27,500 nucleotides of DNA from Adiantum capillus-veneris (taxonomy: Eukaryota; Streptophyta; Polypodiopsida; Polypodiales; Pteridaceae), in NCBI GenBank assembly GCA_014529385.2, contig CM043950.1, positions 72,478,435-72,505,934 on the forward strand, read 5' to 3'. The translations under genes were made by a program, and so were the position numbers. This document shows positions 21,335 through 27,500 of the stretch, one piece after another; position 1 is the first letter of the stretch, and each line of letters begins with the position of its first letter. Below the pieces are notes generated by a model. It had not been told where the DNA came from. It was given only the letters and a program-made list of their open reading frames with translations, and ran no database searches.

Positions 21335-21894
21335 TTAATTCCAAAGGCCTCCACCAAAAACATTTTTACAAATGCCTATGCACATAACTTTGCTATTAAA
21401 TGTCATTTTTACTTTGGTTTCAGGTGTCTCATCGATGTGTATGCCTAGTCTTTTTGTCATGATGAAAATTTGTGCACCGCCATCCAAGAGACCTTTCCTA
21501 ACCAACCTTACTTTGATGTAACAATCTAGTGTAGTTGTAATATCCTCATTCATTTGAGCTTCTGAAATTTTTACAGCAGACACACTCTCTTTTACCTTTC
21601 TCCTAGTGCTAATTGCTTTTGTTAAATCCCTCCTAGCTTGTAGACATAATGTAAGAAATTGAGGCCATGAGATATCAAGACCCTTACCTCTCATGTCTTC
21701 CAACAAGTTGTATGGAGCCATACCATGTCCAAGAGGGAAGTCTTGGAGGTTGATAGAGATTTGAGTCCTCTTGGCTTCCTTGGTCTCCTTTGCCTTCTTG
21801 CCTCATCCATGGTCACTCTGTCATGTGACTCCTTCCTTCTGCTTACCTTTTCCATGTCCACACTCAAAACCATTTGCTTCCATGTCAACCCCAT
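21335..21894 (-). pseudogene. Tat gag-pol spacer and aspartic protease
   Basis: The minus strand first shows a basic spacer (SRRKESHDRVTMDEARRQRR, PRKPRGLKSL), then, after a shift near 21710, a clean 128-codon frame with YNLLEDMRGKGLDISWPQFL and the protease core VRKGLLDGGAQIFIMTKRLG. The active-site triplet reads D-G-G (classical retropepsins have D-S/T-G), a form common in plant gypsy elements, so the catalytic Asp is present. The protease would cut the Gag-Pol polyprotein. The domain is about the right length, but it is no longer joined in frame to its spacer or to the downstream RT. Confidence 0.85.
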
Positions 21895-22039
21895 TGAAAT
21901 TTGTCACCTCTACCACATGCACATTTGGATCTAGAAAAGTGGAACTCCTTCCACCCCTCATGAAGGTGGTATTTGTAGAAGGACTCATTGTTGAATAGTT
22001 CCTTCACGTGCATTCATCACTAGATAGTTCAAGTTAGGT

Positions 22040-22914
22040 CTCCCTAGCTCCCCATGGGGCTAGTGAAAATTATGCATCCCATGTCTAGACTCTCCTTAAT
22101 TCCAACATTTCAAAAGTTGCCTAGGTCGTGGCTCTCGCTCCTCAACTTTCTTTGTTTGTCCCTTGGGACCTGTAGCTTAAGCAAGGTGAATTGATAAGCT
22201 CATCCAAGCCTCATTTAGATTCTTAATCACTTCAGCTATTGCCTCATAAATCCCTCTAAATGTTAATGCTTGAAACTTTCCCTTGGGTTTAAGACCCTCT
22301 ATTGGAACCCCTCGCTTTAGGCTCTTGAGCTTTCTATACTTCTCAATAGCCCTAGTTTTAGCTGCATCAAAGGTAGAAGGTGCACCCGCCTCAACTTTTA
22401 TCTTGAGTGTGGAAAAGAGACCGGCTATGAACCTCTCCCTCTTTAGTAACTCTGCACCATCATTAGGGTTAGAAACATTTCTCACCCATATACCCCAAAG
22501 ACATAGAAACTCTTGTTTGTACATGTAGTACTCATCTAAGTCTTTTTGTTTGTGAGAAACAATGTCTTGCCATAGCTTTTGAGTGTTTTGTGGGTCAAAG
22601 AAGTATTTCTTGAAATGATCAACAACTTCCTTATAGCTTTCCTTAACCTCTTGAGGAAAACGTAGAGAGTCAAACCAAGTGCTAGCATCCTTCCTCTGAA
22701 CTACCTTAAACATTTCTAAGCATTCCTCATCTCATATCACTCTTTTTATGTGGCAAGCCATTTTCAAATTTATTATAAATAGCTCGGCATCCTTGTCAGG
22801 CTCTTCAAAAAAGAGAAGATATCCTGACATTTGACGTTGGACCTCCATTGAACCAATTTCAAAGTGAATAAAAAGATGCACATCAAATGATATATGATAG
22901 CCAATAAGAAGCAA
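22040..22914 (-). pseudogene. Tat Gag (capsid/nucleocapsid), one in-frame stop plus broken zinc knuckle
   Basis: One continuous minus-strand frame runs from 22914 to 22177, interrupted by a single TGA at 22732-22734. Readable blocks include MSGYLLFFEEPDKDAELFII, then DASTWFDSLRF, YKEVVDHFKKYFFDPQNTQK and DEYYMYKQEFLCLW, the retrotransposon gag pattern of a plant Ty3 element. ERFIAGLF and a basic C-terminus follow. After a stop (22177-22179) the same frame continues to a nucleocapsid zinc knuckle KCWN*GESRHGMHNF. In CX2CX4HX4C terms the second Cys is a stop and the last Cys reads Phe. The real start may be the Met just before EVQRQMSG. Gag packages the RNA into particles; this copy cannot make a full protein. 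Confidence 0.9.
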
Positions 22915-23398
22915 GATGATAGGGTTTGGTGATGCAAGAATTTCTCCTACTCTTTGAGGACCACCATATGCTGCTAAAAATGGATCTTTCTACTAATTGC
23001 AACGTTTATTCTAATGTGTGGAGTGAAATGGAAGGAAAAAATCTCTATTCTTGGACATTATCTATGCTCTATGCATGACCTAATGTTTAAAACAAAACAA
23101 AAATATAGTCGTCCAAACTAAGGTCATATCTAATAAGAGGCAAAATAAAAATATTTACTAAAGATTGTTTCGAGGTGATAACAACATACAAGTGCCCACC
23201 TAGCCAAGGCGCCCATTGGGTCATCCGGCCAAAGTTTTGATGTGGTCACATTATTTTTCCGATGTTTAATATATCAAACCCTGTAAAAGCCTAATGTCAA
23301 TTGTCTATGTCAAGTCTGAGTCAAAGATGTAATTTTTCCAGTGATGTATGTAAAGGTCCATGAGAAGTTGGCCGCCGGCCACTTTAGAAAGCCCTAGG
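22915..23398. other. Region between Tat gag and the gag-like gene promoter
   Basis: This should hold the Tat leader, primer-binding site and 5' LTR on the minus strand, but I could match none of it to the 3' LTR. From about 23180 the sequence becomes richer in GC words (GGCGCCCATTGGGTCATCC) and includes the palindrome GGCCGCCGGCC at 23370-23380, just upstream of a plus-strand TATA box. It may hold the boundary of the next element. Confidence 0.4.
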
Positions 23399-23406
23399 TA
23401 TATAAT
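23399..23406 (+). promoter_or_regulatory. Candidate TATA box for the gag-like gene
   Basis: TATATAAT in CTAGGTATATAATACAC, 18 bases downstream of the GC palindrome and about 480 bases before the ATG at 23883. Spacing and context are plausible for a Pol II promoter or an LTR U3/R border, but there is no second copy to confirm an LTR. Confidence 0.5.
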
Positions 23407-23583
23407 ACACTAAGGTTAGTGGGAAAAGGGGGGATTATTTTGGAAGATAAGTGACTACTCCGTTACGTACGGAGAACTACCTCTTTGCTCCAACTTGTAA
23501 TCATCGCTTCTGGGTCTACGGTAATCCAAATTCAGTTTTGTTTCTTGCATTGTGTTCCTCTTACTCTGCTTTTTCATTCAAGT

Positions 23584-23589
23584 GTAAGT
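23584..23589 (+). promoter_or_regulatory. Possible 5' splice site in the leader
   Basis: GTAAGT in AAGTGTAAGTATTC matches the plant donor consensus. A possible acceptor is CCCTGTAG ending near 23829. If used, the first copy of the palindromic core (23757-23776) would be intronic. There is no transcript evidence. Confidence 0.25.
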
Positions 23590-23756
23590 ATTCAAGATTC
23601 GGTGAAGGTTTCAAACGCATCTGTTTAGGCCTTTAATCGCTGTTTTGAGTGTTTATATGCGTATTTTATGTTGTTTTGACCCTAGGAGAGGCTTTAGGGA
23701 CCTAAAAACGACCCTTTAGGATCATTCGTTTACTGTTTTTGCATATTGTGGGACGA

Positions 23757-23776
23757 ACGATCGCGATCGTTGTACC
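23757..23776 (+). repeat. Leader copy of the 20-bp palindromic core
   Basis: ACGATCGCGATCGTTGTACC, containing the perfect palindrome CGATCGCGATCG. It lies 106 bases upstream of the ATG of the gag-like ORF. It differs from the consensus of the downstream array at one base (GTTGTACC against GGTGTACC). Confidence 0.95.
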
Positions 23777-23882
23777 TTCCCAAAATGTTGTGGCAATGAT
23801 AGGATATGTTCCTGATAGTCCCCTGTAGCTTCCCTTCAAGTTTTGTGCGATTCCGATATGATTCGCACGGTGAACGGGCTTG

Positions 23883-24947
23883 ATGAGAACGAATAGTACA
23901 CTTCAAGTGTCTTATTACGAGGAACCAAATGAGCCTTACGCAACTGAACCCGAATCACGAATATACACGGATGAAGCATATCAACCGTGGGGAAATAGCG
24001 CGGGTATGGCACCACCAAAGTATATACCCCAACCTTCGAGAGATCAATATTTGGTAGACGAGAGAACGTTAATGTTCATTGCAAACCGGAATTACAAACC
24101 AAGAGGATATCCCAATAGAGTAAGACAACCTATGGGACCACCTGCTCCAAATCAACCAACAATTGGACAGTGCTATAGCTGTGCAAGTACGGATCATTGG
24201 GAGCATAATTGTCCTTTCAAGGGCGAAAGAGTGAAAATTTTTGGGTTTTGCGATGGATGTGGCGTGAATCATATATTACCAGATTGTCCGAAGAATCCGG
24301 ACAACAAGGGAAAAACGACTATGAATATTGTGGGGGTGATACCAAGCGCTAGCAACGGATCAGAAACCGATCCCATGATCCGAATCAACGCGATAACCAG
24401 AGTCCAAACTAAGGACTTAGGAAAAAATGAAACTTTGGAGGAAAAGGTCGAGTTGACCATACCAACAGAAAATGAGAGTTTATCTGTTAGAACTCAACGA
24501 AAATCGTGGAAGGCAAAACGAGACAGGATAAAAGAAAGAAGGTTAAAAACACAAATTGCCATGCAAAAGGAGTTGCATGAAACAAAGGAACAACTCAAAC
24601 AAGAGAGAGAGAGTAAGACAACTGAGGTCATCAACAAACCAAGGAAAGCGTCCTCAAGTGGATCAGTCTTGGTTGACAAAGTGCTAGAGCCGTTAGATTC
24701 TCTATTACAAACATACGAAGCAAGGGTAAAAACAAACCAAACCTTAGAGCAAAGATGGTTGACTTATCCTCAACCAGAAGTGGAAACGAAACGTTTGGAA
24801 ATGTGTAAACACCTCATTGAGACAGCCCAGGCGTTGATGGAACCTGAAATCGCTAGAACCCAAGAACAAGAAGTATTGATTCACAAAGAGCGAGAAAAAC
24901 TAATAATCGATGAACCAAAACGATTAAACGGACCCAAGCGGACATAG
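23883..24947 (+). CDS. Gag-like protein with two CCHC zinc knuckles, intact ORF
   Basis: This ORF of about 354 codons has no internal stop. An in-frame TGA three codons upstream of the preceding TTG sets ATG 23883 as the first usable start. The first 95 residues are Tyr/Pro-rich. Two zinc knuckles follow: CYSCASTDHWEHNC (residues about 97-110, exact CX2CX4HX4C) and CDGCGVNHILPDC (about 123-135, CX2CX3HX4C). The second half is highly charged and predicted helical (KAKRDRIKERRLKTQ, then KELHETKEQLKQERESK), with a Glu/Lys-rich tail. Zinc knuckles of this type bind RNA or single-stranded DNA in retroelement nucleocapsids. No classical capsid domain, protease or RT is seen next to it. It could be the gag of a non-autonomous (gag-only) retrotransposon, a 5'-truncated gag or a domesticated gag gene. 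Host function unknown. Confidence 0.72.
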   Translation: MRTNSTLQVSYYEEPNEPYATEPESRIYTDEAYQPWGNSAGMAPPKYIPQPSRDQYLVDERTLMFIANRNYKPRGYPNRVRQPMGPPAPNQPTIGQCYSCASTDHWEHNCPFKGERVKIFGFCDGCGVNHILPDCPKNPDNKGKTTMNIVGVIPSASNGSETDPMIRINAITRVQTKDLGKNETLEEKVELTIPTENESLSVRTQRKSWKAKRDRIKERRLKTQIAMQKELHETKEQLKQERESKTTEVINKPRKASSSGSVLVDKVLEPLDSLLQTYEARVKTNQTLEQRWLTYPQPEVETKRLEMCKHLIETAQALMEPEIARTQEQEVLIHKEREKLIIDEPKRLNGPKRT

Positions 24948-25439
24948 GCAGATTACTTGGCTTTAGTGCGTTTGATTTTCTTGAAGATTTAGTAGTTGCA
25001 TCTCTTCGAGTTCACTTCATTATGGTTGACATCCTAGTGAGTTTCCATGCCTCATCCGAGTCGCTTTCCCTGTATCGATAATTTTATGTTGATGCTTGAG
25101 AGCTATGCTATGGACGTCCGTCGCGGCGACCCGCAAACATTGGCGCGTATTCAGAGTTTTCTTATTGTTCCAAAAGATAATTTCCATCCCATTTACATTT
25201 TAGTGAAGCATCTAGACAGGGGTTTAGTGCTTAGTGGAGTCTAGGGTCGGGGCATTGGCTAGATCTACTCTTGAGAGATATAGGGAGTTGTGAGTGAGGT
25301 TGCTTTAAGCATTTTTTCTCTTCAAATTTCTTTGTATCGATTGAGTACTGATCCATCATCCGTTTTTTATCCTGTTTGTTTTGTTTGATTCATTTTCTTA
25401 TATTCTTTCATTTTTGTACTTAGGAGTAGGATAAGTAAA
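24948..25439 (+). other. Region after the gag-like ORF, small ORF 25047-25244
   Basis: A 65-codon plus frame (25047-25244) begins MPHPSRFPCIDNFMLMLESY and ends GLVLSGV. It lies 100 bases after the gag-like stop in the same orientation. It has no recognised domain and no special start context, so it may be a decayed extension or chance. The rest is T-rich with no other supported feature. Confidence 0.3.
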
Positions 25440-27000
25440 TCACATTCCAGTCAGATTTGGGGCAAAAGATAGAGTCAAAAACACCAGAAAACCATAACTT
25501 TGGCAAAAAGGCCATAAGACTCTGAAATTTTGAAAATCTGACCAAACAGAGCTGAAATTGATTCAAATCACAAAGTGGTAGCACCAAACACTCAGAAATA
25601 CTTATCAGAGGGAGCAGACCAAATTTCATCAGATTTGGCCCAGGTACTACGATCGTGATCGATGTACCTCTGTGCCAGAATTGGACAAGATTTGTTATGT
25701 GCCTTCCTTATAAGATTCTAAACAAGTTTGTCTAAAACAACCACACCCAGAAACATAAAAAAAAAAGAAAATCAGGCCACTTGGGTAAAACTAGCTCGAC
25801 AGACCCAGAAAGTGCAAAATCTTGGCTTTTGGTGATCCAAATGCAAAAAGACTTGGGAAATAGCCTTAAAACATCAGTGTCTACAAGCATGCCAAATTTG
25901 GTCTAATTTGGGCTTAGAACTACGATCGCGATCGGTGTACCTAAGTGCCAGATTTTGACCGGATTTCATGTGTGGGATCCTCAGGTGTATAGAAACATAA
26001 AAGTCTAAAGGACCTAGAGCCAAAAACCTCAAAATACTTGTCCAACCATCTGAATACAGATCCAAGTCAAAAACTGCTAAACTGGCATAGAAATTGACTT
26101 TCACAAGACCGAAACACATCAAGACTGGGAAGAAACCATACAGAGGGATAGGCTATACACAGGACAACCCCAGATAGCTTTCAAATCCCAAAACAAACAC
26201 TTGAATCAAGTCAAATTGACGGATTCAAGAAAATCAGGCACTTTAGACCAAGAAACTGCGAATTCTTGACTTTTTTGAGTCCAAATACAAAAGTGTCTGG
26301 CAGGTAGTCTTATAATAGCCTAGTGAACAAGCTGGTGAAGTTTCATCCAATTTGGGCTCCAAACTACGATCACGATCAGTGTACCATAGTGACATTTTGA
26401 GTTGAGACTTGGTGAGTAGGTAGCTTATAAGTAGACAAACAACTTTCTCAAAAGAACCAAGGTCAAGAAACCAAAAGACAGTTGTCAAAAAGGGCAAACA
26501 CTGATCACTGATCCTTCAGACCAAAATTTTGAGAAAATTCAAGTTTTTGTGATCCAAATGCAAAGTGGGTTTGGGAATAGACTAATCATACCCTTGTCTA
26601 TCAACTCTTAAAATTTCATGCAAAAAGGAGCTGGAACTACGATCGCGATCGGTGTACCCCAGTGACATTTTGGACTGAAAATTTATGAGTAGGTAGCTGA
26701 CATCTAGTGCAACATATTTTCCAAAAGGAGCAAGGTCAAAAAAGAAAAAGAAAGTGGTCAAAAGTCCCATTTACACAATCAGGCCAATAACCGCAGAACC
26801 ACATGGGATTTGGGTTTTCATTGGTCAAAACATCTCCAAATTCAAAAATCCAAAGTCACTTGGTATCAGGACATCAAGGGCTACCTACTGTGCAAAAATC
26901 TTCCAAATCTGTGACATGGGGTCAACGATCGCGATCGGTGTACCTCTACATAGTGGGGGTATCTGACTTCATAAGTTTGTAGACCTACTTGAGGACATCC
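25440..27000 (+). repeat. Diverged tandem array with conserved palindromic core
   Basis: Five copies of a 20-bp core with consensus ACGATCGCGATCGGTGTACC start at 25649, 25922, 26366, 26639 and 26925 (spacings 273, 444, 273 and 286). Flanks repeat more loosely. Before the core there is an AAATTTCATCCAATTTGGGC-like block ending in AACT. After it comes GTGCCAGA-TTTGAC or GTGACATTTTG, with GAGTAGGTAGCT in two units. An AATCAGGCCACTT-type block and GATCCAAATGCAAA recur earlier in the unit. The 444-base interval looks like a longer or partly expanded unit. Minus-strand frames across it repeat YTDRDRS only because the core is palindromic; I do not call them genes. Confidence 0.88.
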
Positions 27001-27500
27001 CAAATCTCAAGTTTGAGTGAAAAATACCCTCTGGAAGCCAAGATACAAGCCAAAGTCCTGTGTTCTGGTCCTGAGACTGTTTCAAGTGCACTTCACTAAA
27101 AGTGCTCTAACTTTTGATAGACAACTCCAAATTGAGTCAGGTATAGTTGGGAAGAAAGCTTGCGGGCAACAGCTGAATTTTTCTAGGTTTCCTAATTCCA
27201 AACTGTTAGGGTCCCTAGAACCAATTTCCAGAGACCAAAAAGTCACAAATTCCTAACTTTTTAGAGACTTGACCAGGGGCAAAAAGAGATTGTGTGCACT
27301 AAGCCAAGGTGTTCTTATCAAGGACCATCTTGAGAGTATTGAGTGAGGCTTAAACATGACAACTCATCCATCATTAGGGTTTCCCACTCAACTCAGAGCT
27401 ATGACACCTACATAAACAGCCAAAAATACTGCAACACGTATAACAGGAGGGTTGAGCCAAGACCATGAGTCTTATCAATCATATCAAGCCAAACCTCAAG
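27001..27500. other. Continuation right of the array
   Basis: No further copy of the palindromic core is seen to the window end. The stretch keeps the style of the array flanks, with GCTCTAACTTTTGATAGACA near 27100, a phrase type common in plant LTR U3 regions. It may be part of the same element, whose end lies outside the window. Confidence 0.35.

Larger units (their letters stand above)
13650..22914 (-). mobile_element. Degenerate Ty3/gypsy element, Tat lineage, 5' LTR not found
   Basis: On the minus strand the order is gag, protease, RT, gypsy RNase H, a second archaeal-type RNase H, integrase with a GPY motif, polypurine tract and 3' LTR. The extra RNase H between the normal one and integrase is the hallmark of plant Tat-lineage elements (Ogre, Retand and relatives). 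No chromodomain is seen. The coding part is scattered over several frames with stops and lost catalytic residues, and RT is split by a nested solo LTR. To the right of gag, neither a copy of the 3' LTR nor a clear primer-binding site could be identified, so the element is truncated or displaced there. The left limit is approximate. Confidence 0.9.

Noticed and set aside
25874-26770. Minus-strand frames sharing the peptide YTDRDRS as a possible repeated protein family
   Set aside because: The shared peptide is the translation of the palindromic DNA core. The rest of the frames do not align well as proteins, and they have no common start or promoter.
25640-26950. CRISPR-like array
   Set aside because: The repeat is only about 20 bp with spacers of 250-420 bp that are themselves related, and the context is plant nuclear DNA with no cas genes.

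Overview
The window looks like nuclear intergenic DNA from a repeat-rich land plant genome. I see no host housekeeping gene, tRNA or rRNA. What can be recognised is LTR-retrotransposon sequence in several states of decay, plus microsatellites and short tandem duplications in AT-rich DNA. The mix (a Tat-lineage Ty3 element with two RNase H domains, a nested solo LTR, a gutted Ty1/copia element, long LTRs) fits a large-genome seed plant. A gymnosperm is my guess, but nothing seen here proves it.

Layout, left to right. 1-3264: AT-rich DNA with a 93-bp tandem duplication (914-1100), a 143-bp tandem duplication (2360-2648) and a (TC)33 microsatellite (2719-2784). 3265 to about 5930: a plus-oriented LTR (TATA at 5016) whose first 1.85 kb is homologous, inverted, to the LTR at 15602-13650. 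7065-8095: a minus-oriented Ty1/copia element reduced to LTR - primer-binding site - RNase H fragment - polypurine tract - LTR, with a run of 20 G in one LTR. 8100-13650: mostly unrecognised AT-rich DNA with small repeats. 13650-22914: a degenerate Ty3/gypsy element on the minus strand, in the order gag, protease, RT, RNase H, second (archaeal-type) RNase H, integrase, polypurine tract, 3' LTR. This order and the second RNase H place it in the Tat lineage. Its RT is split at the N-terminus by a 2008-bp plus-oriented solo LTR (18837-20844) with a 5-bp target duplication CACGT. No matching 5' LTR is visible to the right of gag.

23180-27500: a plus-oriented unit unlike the rest. A TATA box (23399) precedes an uninterrupted ORF of about 354 codons (23883-24947) encoding a gag-like protein with two CCHC zinc knuckles and a basic helical region. 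Downstream lies an array of diverged repeats (25440-27000). Each repeat carries a strongly conserved 20-bp core built on the perfect palindrome CGATCGCGATCG; a sixth copy sits in the leader just before the ORF. This ORF-plus-palindrome-array unit is the most interesting part of the window.

The Tat and copia proteins are broken by stops, frameshifts and loss of catalytic residues, so these elements cannot be autonomous. Only the gag-like ORF is still open along its full length.
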